NCBI GenBank assembly: GCA_904501835.1
Contig: CAJGBW010000014.1
Span: 1-32,735, forward strand
DNA from: an uncultured Bacteroidales bacterium
GTDB taxonomy: Bacteria; Bacteroidota; Bacteroidia; Bacteroidales; UBA932
Length of the DNA stretch: 32,735 nt
Direction of reading: 5' to 3'
The notes beneath the pieces are model-generated. The model saw only the letters and a program-made list of their open reading frames with translations. It had not been told where the DNA came from and made no database searches. The position numbers and the translations under genes are program-made. This document shows positions 1 through 8,363 of the stretch, piece by piece (the first letter of the stretch is position 1; each line of letters opens with the position of its first letter).

Positions 1-330
1 GGCATTTTACACATACTCCCGGCCTCAACCAGCCCGGTAATCATCCTCATTTTGCTTGCCATTGCGGGATTTTTCCTCTATGGTCCCCAAGCGCTATTGG
101 CCGTCACCTGCGTCAAACAGGCCACGAAAAAGGCAGCCTCAACAAGCGTCGGACTGATTGGCATGATGAGTTACCTTTCCGTTATCTTCACCGGAGCGGG
201 CTTGGGGTGGTTTTCCGACCATTTCGGCTGGGATTATCTCTTTGTCCTGATGGCCGGCGTAGCCCTGACGGGCGCAGTCATAATGGGATTCCTTTGGAAT
301 ATCAAAGATGATGGATATCAGCACGATTAG
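1..330 (+). CDS. Organophosphate:phosphate antiporter-like MFS transporter, C-terminal part (5' end outside window)
   Basis: The frame is open from base 1 and stops with TAG at 328-330, leaving about 109 residues of a larger protein. It shows three hydrophobic stretches: residues about 5-28, 53-73 and 79-100. The segment FFLYGPQALLAV followed by KKAASTSVGLIG resembles the last transmembrane helices of the GlpT/UhpT (OPA) family, where a YGP motif and a KKAAGTA-like loop occur. A WFSDHFGWDYLF stretch also matches that family's VDxFGWDxxF region. Such proteins exchange a phosphorylated sugar or glycerol phosphate for inorganic phosphate across the inner membrane. The substrate cannot be told from this fragment. 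An intrinsic terminator lies about 50 bases after the stop, so the gene is not part of the dcw operon. Confidence 0.8.
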   Translation, partial: GILHILPASTSPVIILILLAIAGFFLYGPQALLAVTCVKQATKKAASTSVGLIGMMSYLSVIFTGAGLGWFSDHFGWDYLFVLMAGVALTGAVIMGFLWNIKDDGYQHD

Positions 331-378
331 TCCGCCCCAAGTTGTGGAGTCACGCTGAACATGCATAAGAAAACTTGA

Positions 379-407
379 AAAGATGGCTATCTAAGTCATC
401 TTTTTTT
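379..407 (+). terminator. Intrinsic terminator after the MFS gene
   Basis: AAAGATGGC (379-387) pairs with GTCATCTTT (395-403) with one G-T wobble around a 7-base loop. A T run reaching 407 follows immediately. It separates the upstream transporter from the dcw operon. Confidence 0.75.
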
Positions 408-424
408 ATGCCTCGAAGAAATGG

Positions 425-468
425 TGGAAAAAAGTGGAAAAATATGGAAGAAAATGGAAAAGTTTTCC
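425..468 (+). promoter_or_regulatory. Probable MraZ operator: four TGGAA direct repeats with 10-base period
   Basis: TGGAA occurs at 425, 435, 445 and 455, each exactly one helical turn apart. The last copy also forms a perfect inverted repeat, GGAAAA-G-TTTTCC (456-468). In E. coli, MraZ binds TGGGN repeats with 5-base spacers (10-base period) upstream of mraZ. The same spacing here, directly before the -7 box of the mraZ promoter, supports an autoregulatory operator. The array covers the place where a -33 element would lie, which fits control of RNA polymerase access. Binding itself is inferred. Confidence 0.7.
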
Positions 469-476
469 TATATTTG
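469..476 (+). promoter_or_regulatory. Promoter -7 box of the dcw operon
   Basis: TATATTTG matches the Bacteroidetes primary sigma factor -7 consensus TAnnTTTG. It lies about 46 bases before the mraZ ATG, leaving a leader of roughly 40 bases. No good TTTG -33 element is seen about 19 bases upstream, where the TGGAA repeats sit. Confidence 0.65.
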
Positions 477-522
477 CAGACAGGATTAAATCGTCCTCGA
501 TCAGAGGCTATTCAGACGCAAC

Positions 523-978
523 ATGATTAAATTTATCGGCGAATACATCAGCAAGGTTGACGACAAGGGAAGAGTAGTTTTCCCTGCCGACTTCAAGGCT
601 TTGATGGTCGGGAATGAAGAACATCCCGACATGCGTCTGGTTATCAGAAAAGACATCTTTGACTCTTGCTTGCAAATGTTCACCTATCAAGAATGGGAGC
701 GAGAGAGCGAAAAGATAAAAGAACGCCTTGACTTCTTCAATGTGGATCACGCACATTTTTGGAGAGAATATATGAGAAACCGAGCCCTTGTGTGCGCCGA
801 TGGGAAATTAGGAAGAATCTCCATCCCCAAAAGACTTCTGGATGAAATCGGAGTCAATAAGGAGATTGTCTTTTTCGGAAACGACCACAAAATCGAGATT
901 TGGGCCCGCGAGGTGTTTGAAAAAGGAAGTCCAGACGGACGGGGTATCGAGGAATTGGCAAAAACCCTTTCGAAATAG
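523..978 (+). CDS. mraZ: Transcriptional regulator MraZ
   Basis: This 151-residue protein is the usual MraZ length (about 140-150). It carries the two SpoVT/AbrB-like DNA-binding repeats of the family. The first is near residues 7-50, with VDDKGRVVFPADFK. The second is near 80-125, with ADGKLGRISIPKRLLDEIG and then a hydrophobic strand and KIEIWA. MraZ is a ring-forming DNA-binding protein that regulates its own dcw operon. The ATG at 523 is the first start after the -7 box; no clear Shine-Dalgarno precedes it, as is common in this phylum. It heads the operon, and four TGGAA repeats just upstream are its likely operator. rsmH follows after 15 bases. Confidence 0.95.
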   Translation: MIKFIGEYISKVDDKGRVVFPADFKALMVGNEEHPDMRLVIRKDIFDSCLQMFTYQEWERESEKIKERLDFFNVDHAHFWREYMRNRALVCADGKLGRISIPKRLLDEIGVNKEIVFFGNDHKIEIWAREVFEKGSPDGRGIEELAKTLSK

Positions 979-980
979 GC

Positions 981-986
981 AGGAGG
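981..986 (+). promoter_or_regulatory. Shine-Dalgarno site for rsmH
   Basis: AGGAGG stands 7 bases before the ATG at 994 and fixes that start. Strong sites like this are uncommon in Bacteroidetes, and most genes here lack one. Confidence 0.6.
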
Positions 987-993
987 GGCGACA

Positions 994-1911
994 ATGGAGG
1001 GATATCACAAACCGGTACTGCTTCAGGAGAGTGTTGATGCGCTCGTCGGAAGCAACATCGACGGAATATACGCAGACGCCACTTTCGGCGGCGGCGGACA
1101 CTCAAGAGAAATACTGAGCAGACTTTCAGACCAAGGAAGACTTCTGGCTTTTGACCGCGACAAGGATGCGCTGGCCAATGCGCCCGATGATAAGCGTTTC
1201 ACCCTTATCAACAACAACTTCCGCTTCATCTACAATTACACCCAATACTACGGATATCAGGATGGCATTGACGGCATTTTGGCCGATTTGGGCGTTTCCT
1301 CTCATCAGTTTGACACCGCAGAGCGAGGATTTTCCTTTCGTTTTGATGCGCCACTGGATATGAGAATGAATGTAGAGGCCCCTAAAAGCGCCCTGGAAGT
1401 CATCCGAGATTACAGCCAAGAAGAATTGGAAAAAATTTTCCGCCTCTATGGTGAGGTAGAAAATGCCCGAAAAGTGGCAGACCTGATTTGCCGCAAACGC
1501 GCCCAAGAAGATATCGTCAGCACCTTTGACCTCAACAAAGCCATTGAGAGTGCCACCCCCGGCTTTGCCGCACACAAGTATTTGGCGAAAGTCTATCAGG
1601 CACTCCGCATTGAGGTGAATGATGAAATGAAGAGTCTGGAAAAATTCCTGGAGGGGGCTTCTGCAAGCTTGCGTGAGGGTGGCCGTTTGGTCGTAATCAC
1701 CTATCACTCGCTGGAAGACAGAATGGTGAAGAATTTTATCCGCAGCGGAAACATTGAGGGGAAAATCGTGAAAGACCTCTATGGCAACGCTCAAACCCCG
1801 CTTCGCAGCCTTGATAAAAAAGCCCTCGCACCGACGGAAGAAGAAATTGCCGCCAATACCCGCGCCAGAAGCGCCAAAATGCGCTGCGCCATAAAGACTG
1901 CGACGCGATAA
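994..1911 (+). CDS. rsmH: 16S rRNA (cytosine(1402)-N(4))-methyltransferase RsmH (MraW)
   Basis: This 305-residue protein has the family's typical length. HKPVLLQESVDAL opens the protein. The S-adenosylmethionine site YADATFGGGGHSREIL is at residues 26-41. GILADLGVSSHQFD is followed by RGFSFRFDAPLDMRM, both hallmarks of MraW/RsmH. Near the C-terminus is VITYHSLEDRMVKNF. RsmH methylates N4 of C1402 in the decoding centre of 16S rRNA and is almost always the second gene of dcw clusters. The ATG at 994 follows an AGGAGG. The end of the gene overlaps the first copy of a short imperfect tandem repeat (1895-1939). Confidence 0.97.
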   Translation: MEGYHKPVLLQESVDALVGSNIDGIYADATFGGGGHSREILSRLSDQGRLLAFDRDKDALANAPDDKRFTLINNNFRFIYNYTQYYGYQDGIDGILADLGVSSHQFDTAERGFSFRFDAPLDMRMNVEAPKSALEVIRDYSQEELEKIFRLYGEVENARKVADLICRKRAQEDIVSTFDLNKAIESATPGFAAHKYLAKVYQALRIEVNDEMKSLEKFLEGASASLREGGRLVVITYHSLEDRMVKNFIRSGNIEGKIVKDLYGNAQTPLRSLDKKALAPTEEEIAANTRARSAKMRCAIKTATR

Positions 1912-1939
1912 AGGAAAAATAGACCGCAACACGATAAAG
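1895..1939 (+). repeat. Imperfect direct repeat across the rsmH stop codon
   Basis: A 19-base unit at 1895-1913 (AGACTGCGACGCGATAAAG) recurs at 1921-1939 (AGACCGCAACACGATAAAG), offset by 26 bases with three transition-type mismatches. The rsmH TAA lies inside the first copy. It looks like a small local duplication; no function is evident. Confidence 0.5.
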
Positions 1940-1954
1940 AAAGAAACGGAACGA

Positions 1955-2281
1955 ATGAATGTTTTTAAGAAGATAGCCATGTACACCGCCCGGATTTTCA
2001 CCGGAGACATCCTGTCCGACTTGAAGGTAGGACGTTATCTCCCGGAAATCCTCTATACGGTATTGATGACTGCGCTGTACATCATCATCGGCATTGCTAT
2101 TGACGCAACACTCATTCAGGTAGAAGACAACAAAAAGAAAATTGAGGAATTAAAAATCGAGCACAGCGTAAAGATGCACACTTTCTCGGCACAGAGAAAA
2201 TTGGAAAACATTGAGAAAAATCTGAACGAAAAAAATATCGATATTGCATTTCCTTGCAAACCCGCAAATAAAGTAGAATAG
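1955..2281 (+). CDS. ftsL: FtsL-like cell division protein
   Basis: This is a 108-residue bitopic membrane protein. A short cytoplasmic N-terminus is followed by one hydrophobic segment at about residues 30-49 (ending IIIGIAIDATLI). A charged, heptad-like region rich in K, E and I follows at about 50-98, the layout of FtsL. Sequence similarity to E. coli FtsL is not visible, as expected for this fast-evolving family. The assignment rests on topology, size and its fixed place between rsmH and ftsI, where Bacteroidetes encode an FtsL-like protein. FtsL links FtsQ and FtsB to FtsW/FtsI in the divisome. Its stop (2279-2281) directly abuts the ftsI ATG, suggesting coupled translation. Confidence 0.85.
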   Translation: MNVFKKIAMYTARIFTGDILSDLKVGRYLPEILYTVLMTALYIIIGIAIDATLIQVEDNKKKIEELKIEHSVKMHTFSAQRKLENIEKNLNEKNIDIAFPCKPANKVE

Positions 2282-4435
2282 ATGAAAACCGAAAAACAGA
2301 GAGATATTGCGAAGACAAAACGCTCTATGAAATTTTTCAATTTCATCTACATTATTCTTGCCCTGCTGTCCATCGTAAAAGTCTTCCACATTCAATATTT
2401 CTGGACTCCCTACGAGCAGACAAAGCATTATTTCACACCCAAGCCCATAGAGCGCAAAATAGATCCGAAAAGAGGAAATATCCTGTCCGATGACGGACGT
2501 CCGCTGGCGATGGCTGCACCCAACTACCACGTCACCATGGATTGCGCCATCCACAAAAAAGAGTACGACCGCAACGCCACCACCTCCAAATTTCCATACA
2601 CGTTTCATCTCGGCAAAAAAGACTCTACCGTCAGGCTGAACGGAAAAGAAATGGAAAGAGAGTGGAGAAAGAAAGCGAAGTTGATGAGCGAAGGCTTGTC
2701 CAAGATTTTAGGAAAGAAAAGCGGAGAAGTCATCTACAAAGAAATTATCGAAAAACGCGAGGCGGGCAAGCATTATTATAAAATCGCCGACTTCATCGAT
2801 TTTGAAACCAAAACCGCCATCGAGCAACTTCCTCTGATTAAGGAGGGCCGCTATAAAAGCGGTGTCATTATCGAAAAAGAAGACGTTCGCGAATATCCCT
2901 ATGGCTCTTTAGCCAGACGAACCATTGGATACATTCCGAAAAAAGGCAACGTGAGCGGAAATAAAACCGGTCTTGAATACACTTGTGACAGTCTCCTCCA
3001 CGGAAAAGAGGGACGAGAATTTCTGATTGACGCCGACGGAAAGGAAAAAATCGTCAATCACCGGAAAGGGGTGAAAAAAGTACAGGATGGATATGATATC
3101 CGTACAACCTTGAATGTGGATATTCAGAATATCTGCGACCGCGAATTGAGACAAACATTTGAGAGTCGGGATGACATTGAGGGAGGATGCCTGATGGTAA
3201 TGGACGTGGAGACCGGTGCCATCAAAGCCATGGTAAACCTCAAGAAAGGAGAGAATGGCGCTTACGTAGAAAACTACAACTATGCTGTTCTATACAAGGG
3301 CGCAACCGGTTCTGTCTTCAAGGCGGCCAGCCTGATGGCGCTGCTTGAAGATAACAAAGTGCAACTCAACGACACCGTCAGCACCTACGGAGGCGTATAT
3401 CGTTTCAACGGATGGACTTGTGACGACAGAATGCACACCGGCCCCAAACTCTACCCCAGCGGGAAAATCAGCATCAAAGAGGGTCTGGCCATTTCGTCCA
3501 ACATTGTCTTCTCAACGTTGGTACATCAGCACTACAAAGACAACCCCGCCGCTTTCAGAGAAATGCTTCACCGCTTCCACCTGGACGAAAACTATGATTT
3601 TGATATAGAGGGTCTTCAAACACCTGTTATCCCCAAGCCCGGACAGGCCAATTGGAGCGGAAGCACCTTGCCCAATATCTCCATCGGAAGTAGTATTGAC
3701 CTCTGCCCCTTGCACACCCTGTGTTTCTACAATGCGGTAGCCGGCAGAGGACGACTGATGAAACCCTATCTGGTACAGGCGGTTGAAAAGGACGGTGAGC
3801 TGATTCAAAAAATCGAACCTACCGTGATTAACGAGCAGATTTGCCGTCAGGAGGTCGCAGACAGCTTAATTTCCGGCCTTTGCGAAGTCACAGCCAATAA
3901 AAAAGGTACAGCCTATTGGGCATTTAGGGATTGCCCCTATCGTTTTGCCGGTAAGACCGGTACCGGCCGTTTGACTTTCGTGGACGATAGAAACCGAACC
4001 GTCACGATGGCCGAGGGACAGACCAAGAACATCGGAACTTTCATCGGATTTTTCCCTGCGGAAAAGCCCAAATACACCATCATGGCGGTGGGCTACCAGC
4101 GAATCAGCGTACGCAGTCTGTATGGTAGCGTCTTCGCCTACACCGTTCGCAATGTGGCGGATGCGCTCTATGCAATGGATTGCGAAAACGGACAAAATAT
4201 TCAAGACAAAGGAGCCCTGCGAGACACATGGAAAAAAGACAGCCCTTCCGTGTCGGCCAGCGAAAGCAATATCGTCCCTGACCTTAAAAATTGCGGATTG
4301 GCGGACGCCATCTGGAAAATTGAAAACAGCGGATATCAATGTGAATATCAGGGGGTAGGAAGCGTTGTCAGACAAAGCCCTGCGGCAGGAAGCAAATACA
4401 CCCGAGGTGGAACCATCAGAATTGTTTTGAAATGA
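2282..4435 (+). CDS. ftsI: Septal peptidoglycan D,D-transpeptidase FtsI (class B PBP with PASTA domain)
   Basis: This 717-residue protein has an N-terminal membrane anchor (about 18-36) and then the PBP dimerisation domain with PKRGNILSDDGRPLAM. The transpeptidase domain carries all three active-site motifs: SVFK with catalytic Ser344 and Lys347, SSN at 405-407 and KTGTG at 558-562. A single PASTA domain follows at about 664-717, beginning IVPDLKN. FtsI cross-links septal peptidoglycan made by FtsW. A C-terminal PASTA domain is usual in Bacteroidetes FtsI but absent from E. coli FtsI. The gene begins immediately after ftsL and its TGA overlaps the murE ATG (ATGA at 4432). I see no missing catalytic residue. 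Confidence 0.96.
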   Translation: MKTEKQRDIAKTKRSMKFFNFIYIILALLSIVKVFHIQYFWTPYEQTKHYFTPKPIERKIDPKRGNILSDDGRPLAMAAPNYHVTMDCAIHKKEYDRNATTSKFPYTFHLGKKDSTVRLNGKEMEREWRKKAKLMSEGLSKILGKKSGEVIYKEIIEKREAGKHYYKIADFIDFETKTAIEQLPLIKEGRYKSGVIIEKEDVREYPYGSLARRTIGYIPKKGNVSGNKTGLEYTCDSLLHGKEGREFLIDADGKEKIVNHRKGVKKVQDGYDIRTTLNVDIQNICDRELRQTFESRDDIEGGCLMVMDVETGAIKAMVNLKKGENGAYVENYNYAVLYKGATGSVFKAASLMALLEDNKVQLNDTVSTYGGVYRFNGWTCDDRMHTGPKLYPSGKISIKEGLAISSNIVFSTLVHQHYKDNPAAFREMLHRFHLDENYDFDIEGLQTPVIPKPGQANWSGSTLPNISIGSSIDLCPLHTLCFYNAVAGRGRLMKPYLVQAVEKDGELIQKIEPTVINEQICRQEVADSLISGLCEVTANKKGTAYWAFRDCPYRFAGKTGTGRLTFVDDRNRTVTMAEGQTKNIGTFIGFFPAEKPKYTIMAVGYQRISVRSLYGSVFAYTVRNVADALYAMDCENGQNIQDKGALRDTWKKDSPSVSASESNIVPDLKNCGLADAIWKIENSGYQCEYQGVGSVVRQSPAAGSKYTRGGTIRIVLK

Positions 4436-5835
4436 AATTAGGGAATATCATACAAGATAGCGAGGCAAAAATCCTATATGGAAATGCCAGCGATGAAATC
4501 ATAGGCATCAGCTGTGACTCACGTCAAATCCAAGCGGGTTGGGCATTTTTGGCCGTGAAAGGCTTTGCCGTAGATGGACACGATTATATCGATGCTGCCA
4601 AAAAAGCCGGCGCAACAGCGGTTATTTCGTGCGACAGACTTTCGCTCGCCCTCTGCGCTGCCAATTTCTACGGCCACCCCTCCAAAAAACTGAAATTGGT
4701 TGGTATCACAGGCACCAATGGAAAAACAACGACGGTCACCCTGCTCTACCATTTGTTCAGTTATCTGGGAGCGCGCTGCGGCCTGCTCAGCACCATCGCC
4801 AATTATGTAGGCGAAGAGCGCTACGAAGCCGTCAATACCACCTCTGACCCCATTACCATCAATGCCTTGATGGCGGAAATGGTGGAAAAAGGTTGCCAAT
4901 ACTGCTTTATGGAAGTGAGTTCCATCGGCGTAGAGCAAGACCGTGTCGCCGGATTGGATTTTGACATTGCCTTGTTTTCCAACCTCACCCACGACCATCT
5001 GGACTACCATAAGACTTTTGCCGAATACCTGCGTTGCAAAAAACTCTTTTTCGACCGTTTGAGCAAAAAAGCGACTGCCATCATCAACATTGATGACCGC
5101 AACGGCGAAATCATGGTACAGAATACGGCAGCAAAAATCGTCCGATACTCTTGTCACAGCTTGGCAGACCACAAATGCCGTATCATGGAAGAGAGTTTTG
5201 AAGGCATGCTGCTCAAAATCGACGAAAAAGAATGTTGGACACGCCTGATTGGGCAACATAACGCCTATAATCTCTTGGCTATCTATACAACAGCCATTGA
5301 ATTGGGCGTCGAAGTGGATGATTGCCTGATTGCCCTGAGCCGTTTGGAATCAGCGCCCGGTCGTTTGGAAAGCATGATGGGGCCGCGCGGAATTTGCGTT
5401 GTGATTGATTATGCACACACCCCTGACGCCCTGGACAATGTCTTAAAGACCCTTCGCAAAATCTCGCCGCAGAGACAATTGATCTGCCTGTTTGGCTGTG
5501 GCGGAGACCGAGATAAAAGCAAACGTCCCGAAATGGCCGCCATTGCCCAGAAAGCAGACCGCATTGTCATCACCTCTGACAACTGCCGCACCGAAAACCC
5601 GACCGAAATCATCAACGATATCAAGGCCGGATTGAGTGCAGAGGGAAGACGGAAATGTATCTGCATTGAAGACCGCGCCGAGGCCATCCGCATGGCGATT
5701 CTTACCGCCCAGGACCATGCCACCATTCTGCTGGCCGGAAAAGGACATGAAAATTATCAGATTGTAGGAAAGGAAAAAAGACATTTTAACGAAAGAGAAA
5801 TCGTTGAAACGATATTTAAGGAGGAAATGCTATGA
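4432..5835 (+). CDS. murE: UDP-N-acetylmuramoyl-tripeptide synthetase MurE (probably meso-diaminopimelate-adding)
   Basis: This 467-residue Mur ligase adds the third residue of the peptide stem to UDP-MurNAc-L-Ala-D-Glu. The ATP-binding loop GITGTNGKTTT is at residues 91-101, with Lys98. TTSDP and FMEVSSIGVEQ lie in the central domain, followed by NLTHDHLDYH. The C-terminal domain has DYAHTPDAL, FGCGGDRDKSKRPEM and AGKGHENYQ. The substrate motif that is DNPR in meso-DAP enzymes reads DNCR (383-386). The arginine that contacts DAP is kept, and GKGHE is intact, so DAP specificity is the best inference; the proline-to-cysteine change is unusual. The gene overlaps ftsI and mraY by ATGA junctions. 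Confidence 0.96.
   Translation: MKLGNIIQDSEAKILYGNASDEIIGISCDSRQIQAGWAFLAVKGFAVDGHDYIDAAKKAGATAVISCDRLSLALCAANFYGHPSKKLKLVGITGTNGKTTTVTLLYHLFSYLGARCGLLSTIANYVGEERYEAVNTTSDPITINALMAEMVEKGCQYCFMEVSSIGVEQDRVAGLDFDIALFSNLTHDHLDYHKTFAEYLRCKKLFFDRLSKKATAIINIDDRNGEIMVQNTAAKIVRYSCHSLADHKCRIMEESFEGMLLKIDEKECWTRLIGQHNAYNLLAIYTTAIELGVEVDDCLIALSRLESAPGRLESMMGPRGICVVIDYAHTPDALDNVLKTLRKISPQRQLICLFGCGGDRDKSKRPEMAAIAQKADRIVITSDNCRTENPTEIINDIKAGLSAEGRRKCICIEDRAEAIRMAILTAQDHATILLAGKGHENYQIVGKEKRHFNEREIVETIFKEEML
5818..5824 (+). promoter_or_regulatory. Shine-Dalgarno site for mraY
   Basis: AAGGAGG inside the end of murE stands 7 bases before the mraY ATG at 5832 and supports that start. Confidence 0.6.
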
Positions 5836-7016
5836 TATACCACTTGTTTGAAGCACTGAAAGAATTGAATTTCCCGGGACACGGACTGCTCTCGTTCTTG
5901 TCCGTCCGCGCCATGTTGGCTGCCGTCACCTCTCTTCTTCTGTCTCTGACTTGGGGCAAACGCATCATTGCATGGCTCCAGAAGAAGAAATATGGCGAAA
6001 CCATACGCGATTTGGGTTTGGAAGGACAGATGAGTAAAAAAGGCACTCCGACCATGGGAGGCATTATCATCTTGCTCACCTCATTGACCGGCATCCTGCT
6101 TTTCTGCGACCTGACCAACACCTACATCCAACTGCTGATTCTCACCATGCTTTGGCTGGGCGGTCTGGGCTTTGCGGATGACTATATCAAGGTATTCAAA
6201 AACAACAAAGACGGTCTGAGCGAAAAAGCCAAACTTGTAGGACAAATCGTTTTGGGTTTTATCATTGCCTTTACGGTCTGTGTCAGCCCCGAGGTGGACA
6301 CCACCCGTCTGACTACCACCCTGCCTTTCTTCAAAAACCACGAATTTGATTACTCCTGGCTATCCCCTTTCACGGGACAGTTCGGCGTATATTGCACCTG
6401 GGCGATTTATGTAGTGATGATTGTCTTCGTAACGACCGCCTGCTCCAACAGCGTAAACCTGACGGACGGATTAGACGGACTTGCCACAGGCACCAGCGCC
6501 ATCGTTTTGGTGGTCATCGGTATTTTCGCCTGGCTTTCCGGCAACACCATCAACGCCGAATACCTCAACATCATGTATATTCCGGGCACAGGAGAAATCG
6601 CTGTCTATATGGCAGCTTTGGTGGGTGCGCTCATCGGTTTCCTTTGGTACAACAGTTATCCTGCCCAGGTATTCATGGGCGATACGGGCAGTTTGGCATT
6701 AGGCGGTATTATCGGAGTGGGTGCCGTATTGATTAAAAAAGAGTTGATGCTTCCCATTCTCTGCGGCATTTTCTTCGTGGAAGCCTTATCGGTGATTATC
6801 CAACGTACTTATTTCCGCAGAACGCGAAAGAAACAAGGAGAAGGCGTGCGTGTTTTCCGTATGACTCCCCTGCATCATCATTTCCAGAAGGAGGGCATTC
6901 CTGCGGTGATACAATACCCCAAGAGAGCCCTTCCGGAGAGCAAAATTGTCGTTCGATTCTGGATTATCGGCATTTTATTGGCTGTCGCAACATTTGCATT
7001 ATTGAAACTGAGATAA
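5832..7016 (+). CDS. mraY: Phospho-N-acetylmuramoyl-pentapeptide-transferase MraY
   Basis: This 394-residue polytopic membrane enzyme transfers phospho-MurNAc-pentapeptide to undecaprenyl phosphate, giving lipid I. Family signatures are all present: KKGTPTMGG after the first cytoplasmic segment, the metal-binding GFADDYIKV, NSVNLTDGLDGLATG with its catalytic aspartates, VFMGDTGSLALGG, and the late MTPLHHHFQKEG loop. About ten hydrophobic helices can be counted. The length is somewhat above the E. coli protein (360), partly because of extra residues around the loop near 150-180, a common feature in Bacteroidetes. It starts in an ATGA overlap with murE behind AAGGAGG, and murD follows after 3 bases. 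Confidence 0.97.
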   Translation: MIYHLFEALKELNFPGHGLLSFLSVRAMLAAVTSLLLSLTWGKRIIAWLQKKKYGETIRDLGLEGQMSKKGTPTMGGIIILLTSLTGILLFCDLTNTYIQLLILTMLWLGGLGFADDYIKVFKNNKDGLSEKAKLVGQIVLGFIIAFTVCVSPEVDTTRLTTTLPFFKNHEFDYSWLSPFTGQFGVYCTWAIYVVMIVFVTTACSNSVNLTDGLDGLATGTSAIVLVVIGIFAWLSGNTINAEYLNIMYIPGTGEIAVYMAALVGALIGFLWYNSYPAQVFMGDTGSLALGGIIGVGAVLIKKELMLPILCGIFFVEALSVIIQRTYFRRTRKKQGEGVRVFRMTPLHHHFQKEGIPAVIQYPKRALPESKIVVRFWIIGILLAVATFALLKLR

Positions 7017-7019
7017 TAT

Positions 7020-8363
7020 ATGGCGAAGATTGTCGTTCTTGGAGGCGGAGAGTCAGGCGTAGGCTCAGCTGTCCTCGCAAAAGTAAAAGGTTTTGAGGTT
7101 TTTCTTTCTGACAGAGGAGAAATCAGTGAGAAATATGCCGAGCAACTGCGTAAATGGGACATTCCTTTTGAAAGTGGTCGACATAGCGAGGAAAAAATTC
7201 TCGACGCAGACGAAATCATCAAAAGTCCGGGTATTCCCCTTACGGTGCCCCTCGTGGTGAAAGCGCAGGAAAAGGGCATTCCCATTATTTCCGAAATCGA
7301 GTTTGCCGGACGCTATGACAGCGCTAAAAAAATCTGCATCACCGGCTCCAATGGCAAGACCACCACAACCTCGTTAATCTATTATCTGCTGCAACAAGCC
7401 GGCCTCAATGTCGGATTGGGTGGAAATATAGGAAAAAGTTACGCCATGCAGGTCGCCACGGAAAAATACGATTATTATGTATTGGAACTGTCAAGTTTCC
7501 AATTGGATAATATGTATGATTTCAAAGCGGATATCGCCATCATCACCAACATTACGCCCGACCATCTGGACCGCTACGACTACAACATAGACAATTACGC
7601 CAAAGCCAAATTCCGTATCACGCGCAACATGAGCGATGAGGATTGTTTTATTTTCTGTAGCGACGATGAAATTACCATTCAGCAATTGGATTCCATCATT
7701 GTGAAAGCCAAAATGCTTCCTTTCAGTCAGAAAAACATCCTGAAAGAAGGTGCGTGGAAAGAAAACGGACAAATCTGCGTACAAACGGAAGGTCAGGACC
7801 GATGCGACCTGCTGATCAAAGACCTCGCCCTATCCGGAAAACACAATGTCTATAATTCCATGGCCGCTGCCATCGCGGGCAAGGTCATGAACATCAAAAA
7901 CGAAAAAATACGTCAAAGTCTGCAATCCTTCAAAGCCGTCGAGCACCGTTTGGAACAGGTTCGCTGCGTAGGGGGCGTAAATTATATCAACGATTCCAAG
8001 GCAACCAATGTGGATGCCGCCTGGTATGCCCTTGAGTGTCAGGAGCATCCTGTTGTCTGGATTGTAGGCGGAACCGACAAGGGGAATGATTACAGCACCT
8101 TGTACGATTTGGTAAAGGAGAAGGTAAAAGCCATTGTCTGTCTGGGTGTGGACAACCAAAAAATCCACGCGGCTTTTGAGAATCTGGTCGGACAACGCAA
8201 CATAGTCGATACAAAAAGTGCCGAAGAAGCGGTACAAGCCAGTGCGCGTTTTGCCCAGGACGGCGATACCGTGTTGCTCTCTCCTTGCTGCGCCAGCTTT
8301 GATTTGTTCAAAAATTATGAAGAAAGAGGTAAACTCTTCAAAGAAGCCGTTTGGAATTTATGA
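7020..8363 (+). CDS. murD: UDP-N-acetylmuramoylalanine--D-glutamate ligase MurD
   Basis: This 447-residue cytoplasmic Mur ligase adds D-glutamate to UDP-MurNAc-L-Ala. The N-terminal nucleotide-sugar domain opens with VVLGGGESGVGSA. The P-loop ITGSNGKTTTTS has Lys113. ELSSFQLDNM, NITPDHLDRYDYN and the HNVYNSMAA turn mark the central domain. INDSKATNVDAAWYAL, GGTDKGNDY and LLSPCCASFDLFKNYEERG complete the MurD-specific C-terminal signatures. The usual alanine in SPACASFD is cysteine here, a mild change. The TGA at 8361-8363 overlaps the preferred ftsW ATG at 8360. Confidence 0.97.
   Translation: MAKIVVLGGGESGVGSAVLAKVKGFEVFLSDRGEISEKYAEQLRKWDIPFESGRHSEEKILDADEIIKSPGIPLTVPLVVKAQEKGIPIISEIEFAGRYDSAKKICITGSNGKTTTTSLIYYLLQQAGLNVGLGGNIGKSYAMQVATEKYDYYVLELSSFQLDNMYDFKADIAIITNITPDHLDRYDYNIDNYAKAKFRITRNMSDEDCFIFCSDDEITIQQLDSIIVKAKMLPFSQKNILKEGAWKENGQICVQTEGQDRCDLLIKDLALSGKHNVYNSMAAAIAGKVMNIKNEKIRQSLQSFKAVEHRLEQVRCVGGVNYINDSKATNVDAAWYALECQEHPVVWIVGGTDKGNDYSTLYDLVKEKVKAIVCLGVDNQKIHAAFENLVGQRNIVDTKSAEEAVQASARFAQDGDTVLLSPCCASFDLFKNYEERGKLFKEAVWNL

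Noticed and set aside
425..459. Short repeats upstream of mraZ as a CRISPR or satellite array
   Set aside because: The units are 5 bases with A-rich spacers and sit next to the promoter; an operator explains them better.
1126..2010. Long open frame (294 codons) on the minus strand opposite rsmH
   Set aside because: It lies almost wholly antisense to an unmistakable rsmH, shows no family motif, and is explained by the codon use of the sense gene.
4519..5259. 246-codon minus-strand frame opposite murE
   Set aside because: Antisense shadow of a complete Mur ligase with all motifs; no recognisable domain or promoter.
8351..8359. TTG start of ftsW at 8351
   Set aside because: The ATG at 8360 makes the ATGA junction used elsewhere in the operon.
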